DNA of 64,000 bases from Endomychus coccineus (GCA_958510875.1 OY294067.1:142333846-142397845); one strand, 5' to 3'; shown: positions 22,905-35,580, numbered from the stretch's first letter. The notes: generated by a model from the sequence alone, not told the origin. Numbers and translations are program-made.

Positions 22905-23304
22905 CCTATTAGATTTTTATATTTTTGTAAATATAAACCTCTGAAAGGATAGTAGATCATTGATAAACACAATGCGATTCGATGCCCTACCATAGATCAA
23001 CTATTCACGCACATTCATCTAAAGTTCAGTCGTTTTTTGAAGTAAGGATTGTAGGTTAGTACTGCTATGGTTGGCAATTACTTGACAGTTCTTATTCAAA
23101 TGACAGCATCCTGGTTCTTATATATTTCAATAGAACTGACTGAGAATTGTTCTGGTTAATTATAAACAAGTTTAAAGTTTCTTTGCCTAATTGGCCACTA
23201 TCGTGTATGTAACTTAAGAGATATAGAATTAAATTTTCTGAATTATGAAGATAACTTAGATAATTTAACATAGGATTATAAAGATGAATAAACGTAAAAG
23301 ATCG

Positions 23305-23377
23305 AACCATAGGTGGGATTCGAACCCACATTTCTGGATTTCTAGTCCAGGGTGTTTACCAATTACACCACTTCGGT
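23305..23377 (-). tRNA. tRNA-Ser-like (AGA), copy 50
   Basis: Majority sequence. Confidence 0.8.
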
Positions 23378-23777
23378 CCTATTAGATTTTTATATTTTTG
23401 TAAATATAAACCTCTGAAAGGATAGTAGATCATTGATAAACACAATGCGATTCGATGCCCTACCATAGATCAACTATTCACGCACATTCATCTAAAGTTC
23501 AGTCGTTTTTTGAAGTAAGGATTGGAGGTTAGTACTGCTATGGTTGGCAGTTACTTGACAGTTCTTATTCAAATGACAGCATCCTGGTTCTTATATATTT
23601 CAATAGAACTGACTGAGAATTGTTCTGGTTAATTATAAACAAGTTTAAAGTTTCTTTGCCTAATTGGCCACTATCGTGTATGTAACTTAAGAGATATAGA
23701 ATTAAATTTTCTGAATTATGAAGATAACTTAGATAATTTAACATAGGATTATAAAGATGAATAAACGTAAAAGATCG

Positions 23778-23850
23778 AACCATAGGTGGGATTCGAACCC
23801 ACATTTCTGGATTTCTAGTCCAGGGTGTTTACCAATTACACCACTTCGGT
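23778..23850 (-). tRNA. tRNA-Ser-like (AGA), copy 51
   Basis: Majority sequence; leader inverted repeat changed near 23876. Confidence 0.8.
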
Positions 23851-24250
23851 CCTATTAGATTTTTATATTTTTGTAGATATAAACCTCTGAAAGGATAGTA
23901 GATCATTGATAAACACAATGCGATTCGATGCTCTACCATAGATCAACTATTCACGCACATTCATCTAAAGTTCAGTCGTTTTTTGAAGTAAGGATTGTAG
24001 GTTAGTACTGCTATGGTTGGCAGTTACTTGACAGTTCTTATTCAAATGACAGCATCCTGGTTCTTATATATTTCAATAGAACTGACTGAGAATTGTTCTG
24101 GTTAATTATAAACAAGTTTAAAGTTTCTTTGCCTAATTGGCCACTATCGTGTATGTAACTTAAGAGATATAGAATTGAATTTTCTGAATTATGAAGATAA
24201 CTTAGATAATTTAACATAGGATTATAAAGATGAATAAACGTAAAAGATCG

Positions 24251-24323
24251 AACCATAGGTGGGATTCGAACCCACATTTCTGGATTTCTAGTCCAGGGTG
24301 TTTACCAATTACACCACTTCGGT
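24251..24323 (-). tRNA. tRNA-Ser-like (AGA), copy 52
   Basis: Majority sequence. Confidence 0.8.
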
Positions 24324-24723
24324 CCTATTAGATTTTTATATTTTTGTAAATATAAACCTCTGAAAGGATAGTAGATCATTGATAAACACAATGCGATTCG
24401 ATGCCCTACCATAGATCAACTATTCACGCACATTCATCTAAAGTTCAGTCGTTTTTTGAAGTAAGGATTGTAGGTTAGTACTGCTATGGTTGGCAGTTAC
24501 TTGACAGTTCTTATTCAAATGACAGCATCCTGGTTCTTATATATTTCAATAGAACTGACTGAGAATTGTTCTGGTTAATTATAAACAAGTTTAAAGTTTC
24601 TTTGCCTAATTGGCCACTATCGTGTATGTAACTTAAGAGATATAGAATTAAATTTTCTGAATTATGAAGATAACTTAGATAATTTAACATAGGATTATAA
24701 AGATGAATAAACGTAAAAGATCG

Positions 24724-24796
24724 AACCATAGGTGGGATTCGAACCCACATTTCTGGATTTCTAGTCCAGGGTGTTTACCAATTACACCACTTCGGT
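24724..24796 (-). tRNA. tRNA-Ser-like (AGA), copy 53
   Basis: Majority sequence. Confidence 0.8.
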
Positions 24797-25196
24797 CCTA
24801 TTAGATTTTCATATTTTTGTAAATATAAACCTCTGAAAGGATAGTAGATCATTGATAAACACAATGCGATTCGATGCCCAACCATAGATCAACTATTCAC
24901 GCACATTCATCTAAAGTTCAGTCGTTTTTTGAAGTAAGGATTGTAGGTTAGTACTGCTATGGTTGGCAGTTACTTGACAGTTCTTATTCAAATGACAGCA
25001 TCCTGGTTCTTATATATTTCAATAGAACTGACTGAGAATTGTTCTGGTTAATTATAAACAAGTTTAAAGTTTCTTTGCCTAATTGGCCACTATCGTGTAT
25101 GTAACTTAAGAGATATAGAATTAAATTTTCTGAATTATGAAGATAACTTAGATAATTTAACATAGGATTATAAAGATGAATAAACGTAAAAGAACG

Positions 25197-25269
25197 AACC
25201 ATAGGTGGGATTCGAACCCATATTTCTGGATTTCTAGTCCAGGGTGTTTACCAATTACACCACTTCGGT
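25197..25269 (-). tRNA. tRNA-Ser-like (AGA), copy 54
   Basis: G49A; the short 3' trailer has a change at 25194, T4 terminator intact. Confidence 0.7.
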
Positions 25270-25669
25270 CCTATTAGATTTTTATATTTTTGTAAATATA
25301 AACCTCTGAAAGGATAGTAGATCATTGATAAACACAATGCGATTCGATGCCCTACCATAGATCAACTATTCACGCACATTCATCTAAAGTTCAGTCGTTT
25401 TTTGAAGTAAGGATTGTAGGTTAGTACTGCTATGGTTGGCAGTTACTTGACAGTTCTTATTCAAATGACAGCATCCTGGTTCTTATATATTTCAATAGAA
25501 CTGACTGAGAATTGTTCTGTTTAATTATAAACAAGTTTAAAGTTTCTTTGCCTAATTGGCCACTATCGTGTATGTAACTTAAGAGATATAGAATTGAATT
25601 TTCTGAATTATGAAGATAACTTAGATAATTTAACATAGGATTATAAAGATGAATAAACGTAAAAGATCG

Positions 25670-25742
25670 AACCATAGGTGGGATTCGAACCCACATCTCT
25701 GGATTTCTAGTCCAGGGTGTTTACCAATTACACCACTTCGGT
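25670..25742 (-). tRNA. tRNA-Ser-like (AGA), copy 55
   Basis: A45G in the variable region. Confidence 0.75.
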
Positions 25743-26142
25743 CCTATTAGATTTTTATATTTTTGTAAATATAAACCTCTGAAAGGATAGTAGATCATTG
25801 ATAAACACAATGCGATTCGATGCCCTACCATAGATCAACTATTCACGCACATTCATCTAAAGTTCAGTCGTTTTTTGAAGTAAGGATTGTAGGTTAGTAC
25901 TGCTATGGTTGGCAGTTACTTGACAGTTCTTATTCAAATGACAGCATCCTGGTTCTTATATATTTCAATAGAACTGACTGAGAATTGTTCTGGTTAATTA
26001 TAAACAAGTTTAAAGTTTCTTTGCCTAATTGGCCACTATCGTGTATGTAACTTAAGAGATATAGAATTAAATTTTCTGAATTATGAAGATAACTTAGATA
26101 ATTTAACATAGGATTATAAAGATGAATAAACGTAAAAGATCG

Positions 26143-26215
26143 AACCATAGGTGGGATTCGAACCCACATTTCTGGATTCCTAGTCCAGGGTGTTTACCAA
26201 TTACACCACTTCGGT
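26143..26215 (-). tRNA. tRNA-like gene with anticodon AGG, copy 56
   Basis: A36G (plus 26179 T to C) changes the anticodon from AGA to AGG, which would read the proline codon CCU. The rest of the gene is the majority sequence with intact A and B boxes and T4 terminator. The leader has a private change near 26238. Confidence 0.7.
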
Positions 26216-26615
26216 CCTATTAGATTTTTATATTTTTCTAAATATAAACCTCTGAAAGGATAGTAGATCATTGATAAACACAATGCGATTCGATGCCCTA
26301 CCATAGATCAACTATTCACGCACATTCATCTAAAGTTCAGTCGTTTTTTGAAGTAAGGATTGTAGGTTAGTACTGCTATGGTTGGCAGTTACTTGACAGT
26401 TCTTATTCAAATGACAGCATCCTGGTTCTTATATATTTCAATAGAACTGACTGAGAATTGTTCTGGTTAATTATAAACAAGTTTAAAGTTTCTTTGCCTA
26501 ATTGGCCACTATCGTGTATGTAACTTAAGAGATATAGAATTAAATTTTCTGAATTATGAAGATAACTTAGATAATTTAACATAGGATTATAAAGATGAAT
26601 AAACGTAAAAGATCG

Positions 26616-26688
26616 AACCATAGGTGGGATTCGAACCCACATTTCTGGATTTCTAGTCCAGGGTGTTTACAGATTACACCACTTCGGT
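26616..26688 (-). tRNA. tRNA-Ser-like (AGA), copy 57
   Basis: U17C and G18T (plus 26671-26672). Loss of G18 breaks the G18-Psi55 contact and alters the A box. Confidence 0.55.
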
Positions 26689-27088
26689 CCTATTAGATTT
26701 TTATATTTTTGTAAATATAAACCTCTGAAAGGATAGTAGATCATTGATAAACACAATGTGATTCGATGCCCTACCATAGATCAACTATTCACGCACATTC
26801 ATCTAAAGTTCAGTCGTTTTTTGAAGTAAGGATTGTAGGTTAGTACTGCTATGGTTGGCAGTTACTTGACAGTTCTTATTCAAATGACAGCATCCTGGTT
26901 CTTATATATTTCAATAGAACTGACTGAGAATTGTTCTGGTTAATTATAAACAAGTTTAAAGTTTCTTTGCCTAATTGGCCACTATCGTGTATGTAACTTA
27001 AGAGATATAGAATTAAATTTTCTGAATTATGAAGATAACTTAGATAATTTAACATAGGATTATAAAGATGAATAAACGTAAAAGATCG

Positions 27089-27161
27089 AACCATAGGTGG
27101 GATTCGAACCCACATTTCTGGATTTCTAGTCCAGGGTGCTTACCAATTACACCACTTCGGT
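27089..27161 (-). tRNA. tRNA-Ser-like (AGA), copy 58
   Basis: A22G makes a U13-G22 wobble in the D stem. Confidence 0.7.
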
Positions 27162-27561
27162 CCTATTAGATTTTTATATTTTTGTAAATATAAACCTCTG
27201 AAAGGATAGTAGATCATTGATAAACACAATGTGATTCGATGCCCTACCATAGATCAACTATTCACGCACATTCATCTAAAGTTCAGTCGTTTTTTGAAGT
27301 AAGGATTGTAGGTTAGTACTGCTATGGTTGGCAGTTACTTGACAGTTCTTATTCAAATGACAGCATCCTGGTTCTTATATATTTCAATAGAACTGACTGA
27401 GAATTGTTCTGGTTAATTATAAACAAGTTTAAAGTTTCTTTGCCTAATTGGCCACTATCGTGTATGTAACTTAAGAGATATAGAATTAAATTTTCTGAAT
27501 TATGAAGATAACTTAGATAATTTAACATAGGATTATAAAGATGAATAAACGTAAAAGATCG

Positions 27562-27634
27562 AACCATAGGTGGGATTCGAACCCACATTTCTGGATTTCT
27601 AGTCCAGGGTGCTTACCAATTACACCACTTCGGT
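27562..27634 (-). tRNA. tRNA-Ser-like (AGA), copy 59
   Basis: A22G, shared with the adjacent copy 58: a local one-unit duplication. Confidence 0.7.
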
Positions 27635-28034
27635 CCTATTAGATTTTTATATTTTTGTAAATATAAACCTCTGAAAGGATAGTAGATCATTGATAAACAC
27701 AATGTGATTCGATGCCCTACCATAGATCAACTATTCACGCACATTCATCTAAAGTTCAGTCGTTTTTTGAAATAAGGATTGTAGGTTAGTACTGCTATGG
27801 TTGGCAGTTACTTGACAGTTCTTATTCAAATGACAGCATCCTGGTTCTTATATATTTCAATAGAACTGACTGAGAATTGTTCTGGTTAATTATAAACAAG
27901 TTTAAAGTTTCTTTGCCTAATTGGCCACTATCGTGTATGTAACTTAAGAGATATAGAATTAAATTTTCTGAATTATGAAGATAACTTAGATAATTTAACA
28001 TAGGATTATAAAGATGAATAAACGTAAAAGATCG

Positions 28035-28107
28035 AACCATAGGTGGGATTCGAACCCACATGTCTGGATTTCTAGTCCAGGGTGTTTACCAATTACACCA
28101 CTTCGGT
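28035..28107 (-). tRNA. tRNA-Ser-like (AGA), copy 60
   Basis: A45C in the variable region. Confidence 0.75.
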
Positions 28108-28507
28108 CCTATTAGATTTTTATATTTTTGTAAATATAAACCTCTGAAAGGATAGTAGATCATTGATAAACACAATGCGATTCGATGCCCTACCATAGAT
28201 CAACTATTCACGCACATTCATCCAAAGTTCAGTCGTTTTTTGAAGTAAGGATTGTAGGTTAGTACTGCTATGGTTGGCAGTTACTTGACAGTTCTTATTC
28301 AAATGACAGCATCCTGGTTCTTATATATTTCAATAGAACTGACTGAGAATTGTTCTGGTTAATTATAAACAAGTTTAAAGTTTCTTTGCCTAATTGGCCA
28401 CTATCGTGTATGTAACTTGAGAGATATAGAATTAAATTTTCTGAATTATGAAGATAACTTAGATAATTTAACATAGGATTATAAAGATGAATAAACGTAA
28501 AAGATCG

Positions 28508-28580
28508 AACCATAGGTGGGATTCGAACCCACATTTCTGGATTTCTAGTCCAGGGTGTTTACCAATTACACCACTTCGGT
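28508..28580 (-). tRNA. tRNA-Ser-like (AGA), copy 61
   Basis: Majority sequence. Confidence 0.8.
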
Positions 28581-28980
28581 CCTATTAGATTTTTATATTT
28601 TTGTAAATATAAACCTCTGAAAGGATAGCAGATCATTGATAAACACAATGCGATTCGATGCCCTACCATAGATCAACTATTCACGCACATTCATCTAAAG
28701 TTCAGTCGTTTTTTGAAGTAAGGATTGTAGGTTAGTACTGCTATGGTTGGCAGTTACTTGACAGTTCTTATTCAAATGACAGCATCCTGGTTCTTATATA
28801 TTTCAATAGAACTGACTGAGAATTGTTCTGGTTAATTATAAACAAGTTTAAAGTTTCTTTGCCTAATTGGCCACTATCGTGTATGTAACTTAAGAGATAT
28901 AGAATTAAATTTTCTGAATTATGAAGATAACTTAGATAATTTAACATAGGATTATAAAGATGAATAAACGTAAAAGATCG

Positions 28981-29053
28981 AACCATAGGTGGGATCCGAA
29001 CCCACATTTCTGGATTTCTAGTCCAGGGTGTTTACCAATTACACCACTTCGGT
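28981..29053 (-). tRNA. tRNA-Ser-like (AGA), copy 62
   Basis: A58G replaces a near-invariant T-loop base (normally the m1A58 site) and alters the B box. Confidence 0.55.
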
Positions 29054-29453
29054 CCTATTAGATTTTTATATTTTTGTAAATATAAACCTCTGGAAGGATA
29101 GTAGATCATTGATAAACACAATGCGATTCGATGCCCTACCATAGATCAACTATTCACGCACATTCATCTAAAGTTCAGTCGTTTTTTAAAGTAAGGATTG
29201 TAGGTTAGTACTGCTATGGTTGGCAGTTACTTGACAGTTCTTATTCAAATGACAGCATCCTGGTTCTTATATATTTCAATAGAACTGACTGAGAATTGTT
29301 CTGGTTAATTATAAACAAGTTTAAAGTTTCTTTGCCTAATTGGCCACTATCGTGTATGTAACTTAAGAGATATAGAATTAAATTTTCTGAATTATGAAGA
29401 TAACTTAGATAATTTAACATAGGATTATAAAGATGAATAAACGTAAAAGATCG

Positions 29454-29526
29454 AACCATAGGTGGGATTCGAACCCACATTTCTGGATTTCTAGTCCAGG
29501 GTGTTTACCAATTACACCACTTCGGT
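29454..29526 (-). tRNA. tRNA-Ser-like (AGA), copy 63
   Basis: Majority sequence. Confidence 0.8.
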
Positions 29527-29926
29527 CCTATTAGATTTTTATATTTTTGTAAATATAAACCTCTGAAAGGATAGTAGATCATTGATAAACACAATGCGAT
29601 TCGATGCCCTACCATAGATCAACTATTCACGCACATTCATCTAAAGTTCAGTCGTTTTTTGAAGTAAGGATTGTAGGTTAGTACTGCTATGGTTGGCAGT
29701 TACTTGACAGTTCTTATTCAAATGACAGCATCCTGGTTCTTATATATTTCAATAGAACTGACTGAGAATTGTTCTGGTTAATTATAAACAAGTTTAAAGT
29801 TTCTTTGCCTAATTGGCCACTATCGTGTATGTAACTTAAGAGATATAGAATTAAATTTTCTGAATTATGAAGATAACTTAGATAATTTAACATAGGATTG
29901 TACAGATGAATAAACGTAAAAGATCG

Positions 29927-29999
29927 AACCATAGGTGGGATTCGAACCCACATTTCTGGATTTCTAGTCCAGGGTGTTTACCAATTACACCACTTCGGT
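29927..29999 (-). tRNA. tRNA-Ser-like (AGA), copy 64
   Basis: Majority tRNA; two changes in the downstream spacer near 29900. Confidence 0.8.
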
Positions 30000-30399
30000 C
30001 CTATTAGATTTTTATATTTTTGTAAATATAAACCTCTGAAAGGATAGTAGATCATTGATAAACACAATGCGATTCGATGCCCTACCATAGATCAACTATT
30101 CACGCTCATTCATCTAAAGTTCAGTCGTTTTTTGAAGTAAGGATTGTAGGTTAGTACTGCTATGGTTGGCAGTTACTTGACAGTTCTTATTCAAATGACA
30201 GCATCCTGGTTCTTATATATTTCAATAGAACTGACTGAGAATTGTTCTGGTTAATTATAAACAAGTTTAAAGTTTCTTTGCCTAATTGGCCACTATCGTG
30301 TATGTAACTTAAGAGATATAGAATTAAATTTTCTGAATTATGAAGATAACTTAGATAATTTAACATAGGATTATAAAGATGAATAAACGTAAAAGATCG

Positions 30400-30450
30400 A
30401 ACATTTCTGGATTTCTAGTCCAGGGTGTTTACCAATTACACCACTTCGGT
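30400..30450 (-). pseudogene. tRNA remnant, copy 65 (B box and 3' acceptor deleted)
   Basis: A 22-bp deletion at 30402/30403, with a 2-bp AC overlap, removes the T arm except its first bases and the whole 3' acceptor strand. The 5' acceptor strand, D arm and anticodon arm remain, so the cloverleaf and internal promoter are broken. Its T4 terminator at 30391-30394 is kept. Confidence 0.9.
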
Positions 30451-30841
30451 CCTATTAGATTTTTATATTTTTGTAAATATAAACCTCTGAAAGGATAGTA
30501 GATCATTGATAAACACAATGCGATTCGATGCCCTACCATAGATCAACTATTCACGCACATTCATCTAAAGTTCAGTCGTTTTTTGAAGTAAGGATTGTAG
30601 GTTAGTACTGCTATGGTTGGCAGTTACTTGACAGTTCTTATTCAAATGACAGCATCCTGGTTCTTATATATTTCAATAGAACTGACTGAGAATTGTTCTG
30701 GTTAATTATAAACAAGTTTAAAGTTTCTTTGCCTAATTGGCCACTATCGTGTATGTAACTTAAGAGATATAGAATTAAATTTTCTGAATTATGAAGATAA
30801 CTTAGATAATTTAACATAGGATTATAAAGATGAATAAACGT

Positions 30842-30845
30842 GAAA
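30842..30845 (-). terminator. mutated terminator of copy 66 (TTTC)
   Basis: The plus strand reads gaaa where other units read aaaa, leaving three T on the minus strand, below the usual minimum for Pol III. Confidence 0.6.
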
Positions 30846-30850
30846 GATCG

Positions 30851-30923
30851 AACCATAGGTGGGATTCGAACCCACATGTCTGGATTTCTAGTCCAGGGTG
30901 TTTACCAATTACACCACTTCGAT
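30851..30923 (-). tRNA. tRNA-Ser-like (AGA), copy 66, terminator lost
   Basis: C2T makes a U2-G71 wobble (30922) and A45C changes the variable region. The T4 terminator is TTTC (G at 30842), so transcripts should read on towards the copy 65 remnant. Confidence 0.6.
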
Positions 30924-31314
30924 CCTATTAGATTTTTATATTTTTGTAAATATAAACCTCTGAAAGGATAGTAGATCATTGATAAACACAATGCGATTCG
31001 ATGCCCTACCATAGATCAACTATTCACGCACATTCATCTAAAGTTCAGTCGTTTTTTGAAGTAAGGATTGTAGGTTAGTACTGCTATGGTTGGCAGTTAC
31101 TTGACAGTTCTTATTCAAATGACAGCATCCTGGTTCTTATATATTTCAATAGAACTGACTGAGAATTGTTCTGGTTAATTATAAACAAGTTTAAAGTTTC
31201 TTTGCCTAATTGGCCACTATCGTGTATGTAACTTAAGAGATATAGAATTAAATTTTCTGAATTATGAAGATAACTTAGATAATTTAACATAGGATTATAA
31301 AGATGAATAAACGT

Positions 31315-31318
31315 GAAA
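31315..31318 (-). terminator. mutated terminator of copy 67 (TTTC)
   Basis: It has the same single change as at 30842, so the two adjacent units probably share it by duplication or conversion. Confidence 0.6.
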
Positions 31319-31323
31319 GATCG

Positions 31324-31396
31324 AACCATAGGTGGGATTCGAACCCACATTTCTGGATTTCTAGTCCAGGGTGTTTACCAATTACACCACTTCGGT
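31324..31396 (-). tRNA. tRNA-Ser-like (AGA), copy 67, terminator lost
   Basis: Majority tRNA, but its terminator is TTTC (G at 31315), like its neighbour copy 66. Confidence 0.75.
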
Positions 31397-31796
31397 CCTA
31401 TTAGATTTTTATATTTTTGTAAATATAAACCTCTGAAAGGATAGTAGATCATTGATAAACACAATGCGATTCGATGCCCTACCATAGATCAACTATTCAC
31501 GCACATTCATCTAAAGTTCAGTCGTTTTTTGAAGTAAGGATTGTAGGTTAGTACTGCTATGGTTGGCAGTTACTTGACAGTTCTTATTCAAATGACAGCA
31601 TCCTGGTTCTTATATATTTCAATAGAACTGACTGAGAATTGTTCTGGTTAATTATAAACAAGTTTAAAGTTTCTTTGCCTAATTGGCCACTATCGTGTAT
31701 GTAACTTAATAGATATAGAATTAAATTTTCTGAATTATGAAGATAACTTAGATAATTTAACATAGGATTATAAAGATGAATAAACGTAAAAGATCG

Positions 31797-31869
31797 AACC
31801 ATAGGTGGGATTCGAACCCACATTTCTGGATTTCTAGTCCAGGGTGTTTACGAATTACACCACTTCGGT
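31797..31869 (-). tRNA. tRNA-Ser-like (AGA), copy 68
   Basis: G18C removes the conserved D-loop G that contacts Psi55. Confidence 0.55.
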
Positions 31870-32269
31870 CCTATTAGATTTTTATATTTTTGTAAATATA
31901 AACCTCTGAAAGGATAGTAGATCATTGATAAACACAATGCGATTCGATGCCCTACCATAGATCAACTATTCACGCACATTCATCTAAAGTTCAGTCGTTT
32001 TTTGAAGTAAGGATTGTAGGTTAGTACTGCTATGGTTGGCAGTTACTTGACAGTTCTTATTCAAATGACAGCATCCTGGTTCTTATATATTTCAATAGAA
32101 CTGACTGAGAATTGTTCTGGTTAATTATAAACAAGTTTAAAGTTTCTTTGCCTAATTGGCCACTATCGTGTATGTAACTTAAGAGATATAGAATTAAATT
32201 TTCTGAATTATGAAGATAACTTAGATAATTTAACATAGGATTATAAAGATGAATAAACGTAAAAGATCG

Positions 32270-32342
32270 AACCATAGGTGGGATTCGAACCCACATGTCT
32301 GGATTTCTAGTCCAGGGTGTTTACCAATTACACCACTTCGGT
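32270..32342 (-). tRNA. tRNA-Ser-like (AGA), copy 69
   Basis: A45C, shared with copies 60 and 66. Confidence 0.75.
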
Positions 32343-32742
32343 CCTATTAGATTTTTATATTTTTGTAAATATAAACCTCTGAAAGGATAGTAGATCATCG
32401 ATAAACACAATGCGATTCGATGCCCTACCATAGATCAACTATTCACGCACATTCATCTAAAGTTCAGTCGTTTTTTGAAGTAAGGATTGTAGGTTAGTAC
32501 TGCTATGGTTGGCAGTTACTTGACAGTTCTTATTCAAATGACAGCATCCTGGTTCTTATATATTTCAATAGAACTGACTGAGAATTGTTCTGGTTAATTA
32601 TAAACAAGTTTAAAGTTTCTTTGCCTAATTGGCCACTATCGTGTATGTAACTTAAGAGATATAGAATTAAATTTTCTGAATTATGAAGATAACTTAGATA
32701 ATTTAACATAGGATTATAAAGATGAATAAACGTAAAAGATCG

Positions 32743-32815
32743 AACCATAGGTGGGATTCGAACCCACATTTCTGGATTTCTAGTCCAGGGTGTTTACCAA
32801 TTACACCACTTCGGT
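32743..32815 (-). tRNA. tRNA-Ser-like (AGA), copy 70
   Basis: Majority sequence. Confidence 0.8.
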
Positions 32816-33215
32816 CCTATTAGATTTTTATATTTTTGTAAATATAAACCTCTGAAAGGATAGTAGATCATTGATAAACACAATGCGATTCGATGCCCTA
32901 CCATAGATCAACTATTCACGCACATTCATCTAAAGTTCAGTCGTTTTTTGAAGTAAGGATTGTAGGTTAGTACTGCTATGGTTGGCAGTTACTTGACAGT
33001 TCTTATTCAAATGACAGCATCCTGGTTCTTATATATTTCAATAGAACTGACTGAGAATTGTTCTGGTTAATTATAAACAAGTTTAAAGTTTCTTTGCCTA
33101 ATTGGCCACTATCGTGTATGTAACTTAAGAGATATAGAATTAAATTTTCTGAATTATGAAGATAACTTAGATAATTTAACATAGGATTATAAAGATGAAT
33201 AAACGTAAAAGATCG

Positions 33216-33288
33216 AACCATAGGTGGGATTCGAACCCACATTTCTGGATTTCTAGTCCAGGGTGTTTACCAATTACACCACTTCGGT
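33216..33288 (-). tRNA. tRNA-Ser-like (AGA), copy 71
   Basis: Majority sequence. Confidence 0.8.
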
Positions 33289-33688
33289 CCTATTAGATTT
33301 TTATATTTTTGTAAATATAAACCTCTGAAAGGATAGTAGATCATTGATAAACACAATGCGATTCGATGCTCTACCATAGATCAACTATTCACGCACATTC
33401 ATCTAAAGTTCAGTCGTTTTTTGAAGTAAGGATTGTAGGTTAGTACTGCTATGGTTGGCAGTTACTTGACAGTTCTTATTCAAATGACAGCATCCTGGTT
33501 GTTATATATTTCAATAGAACTGACTGAGAATTGTTCTGGTTAATTATAAACAAGTTTAAAGTTTCTTTGCCTAATTGGCCACTATCGTGTATGTAACTTA
33601 AGAGATATAGAATTAAATTTTCTGAATTATGAAGATAACTTAGATAATTTAACATAGAATTATAAAGATGAATAAACGTAAAAGATCG

Positions 33689-33761
33689 AACCATAGGTGG
33701 GATTCGAACCCACATTTCTGGATTTCTAGTCCAGGGTGTTTACCAATTACACCACTTCGGT
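33689..33761 (-). tRNA. tRNA-Ser-like (AGA), copy 72
   Basis: Majority tRNA; private spacer changes near 33501 and 33658. Confidence 0.8.
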
Positions 33762-34161
33762 CCTATTAGATTTTTATATTTTTGTAAATATAAACCTCTG
33801 AAAGGATAGTAGATCATTGATAAACACAATGCGATTCGATGCCCTACCATAGATCAACTATTCACGCACATTCATCTAAAGTTCAGTCGTTTTTTGAAGT
33901 AAGGATTGTAGGTTAGTACTGCTATGGTTGGCAGTTACTTGACAGTTCTTATTCAAATGACAGCATCCTGGTTCTTATATATTTCAATAGAACTGACTGA
34001 GAATTGTTCTGGTTAATTATAAACAAGTTTAAAGTTTCTTTGCCTAATTGGCCACTATCGTGTATGTAACTTAAGAGATATAGAATTAAATTTTCTGAAT
34101 TATGAAGATAACTTAGATAATTTAACATAGGATTATAAAGATGAATAAACGTAAAAGATCG

Positions 34162-34234
34162 AACCATAGGTGGGATTCGAACCCACATTTCTGCATTTCT
34201 AGTCCAGGGTGTTTACCAATTACACCACTTCGGT
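34162..34234 (-). tRNA. tRNA-Ser-like (AGA), copy 73
   Basis: C40G makes a G30-G40 mismatch in the anticodon stem. Confidence 0.6.
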
Positions 34235-34634
34235 CCTATTAGATTTTTATATTTTTGTAAATATAAACCTCTGAAAGGATAGTAGATCATTGATAAACAC
34301 AATGCGATTCGATGCCCTACCATAGATCAACTATTCACGCACATTCATCTAAAGTTCAGTCGTTTTTTGAAGTAAGGATTGTAGGTTAGTACTGCTATGG
34401 TTGGCAGTTACTTGACAGTTCTTATTCAAATGACAGCATCCTGGTTCTTATATATTTCAATAGAACTGACTGAGAATTGTTCTGGTTAATTATAAACAAG
34501 TTTAAAGTTTCTTTGCCTAATTGGCCACTATCGTGTATGTAACTTAAGAGATATAGAATTAAATTTTCTGAATTATGAAGATAACTTAGATAATTTAACA
34601 TAGGATTATAAAGATGAATAAACGTAAAAGATCG

Positions 34635-34707
34635 AACCATAGGTGGGATTCGAACCCATATTTCTGGATTTCCAGTCCAGGGTGTTTACCAATTACACCA
34701 CTTCGGT
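34635..34707 (-). tRNA. tRNA-Ser-like gene with anticodon GGA, copy 74
   Basis: A34G (plus 34673 T to C) changes the anticodon to GGA, still a serine anticodon, reading UCU and UCC without inosine. It also carries G49A. Confidence 0.65.
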
Positions 34708-35107
34708 CCTATTAGATTTTTATATTTTTGTAAATATAAACCTCTGAAAGGATAGTAGATCATTGATAAACACAATGCGATTCGATGCCCTACCATAGAT
34801 CAACTATTCACGCACATTCATCTAAAGTTCAGTCGTTTTTTGAAGTAAGGATTGTAGGTTAGTACTGCTATGGTTGGCAGTTACTTGACAGTTCTTATTC
34901 AAATGACAGCATCCTGGTTCTTATATATTTCAATAGAACTGACTGAGAATTGTTCTGGTTAATTATAAACAAGTTTAAAGTTTCTTTGCCTAATTGGCCA
35001 CTATCGTGTATGTAACTTAAGAGATATAGAATTAAATTTTCTGAATTATGAAGATAACTTAGATAATTTAACATAGGATTATAAAGATGAATAAACGTAA
35101 AAGATCG

Positions 35108-35180
35108 AACCATAGGTGGGATTCGAACCCACATTTCTGGATTTCTAGTCCAGGGTGTTTACCAATTACACCACTTCGGT
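35108..35180 (-). tRNA. tRNA-Ser-like (AGA), copy 75
   Basis: Majority sequence. Confidence 0.8.
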
Positions 35181-35580
35181 CCTATTAGATTTTTATATTT
35201 TTGTAAATATAAACCTCTGAAAGGATAGTAGATCATTGATAAACACAATGCAATTCGATGCCCTACCATAGATCAACTATTCACGCACATTCATCTAAAG
35301 TTCAGTCGTTTTTTGAAGTAAGGATTGTAGGTTAGTACTGCTATGGTTGGCAGTTACTTGACAGTTCTTATTCAAATGACAGCATCCTGGTTCTTATATA
35401 TTTCAATAGAACTGACTGAGAATTGTTCTAGTTAATTATAAACAAGTTCAAAGTTTCTTTGCCTAATTGGCCACTATCGTGTATGTAACTTAAGAGATAT
35501 AGAATTAAATTTTCTGAATTATGAAGATATCTTAGATAATTTAACATAGGATTATAAAGATGAATAAACGTAAAAGATCG

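Noticed and set aside
22619..22993. 124-codon ORF, the longest in the window
   Set aside because: It is the same frame extended upstream only because a D-loop change (TAA to TTA) in the degenerate tRNA copy 49 removes a stop. It reads straight through the tRNA gene.
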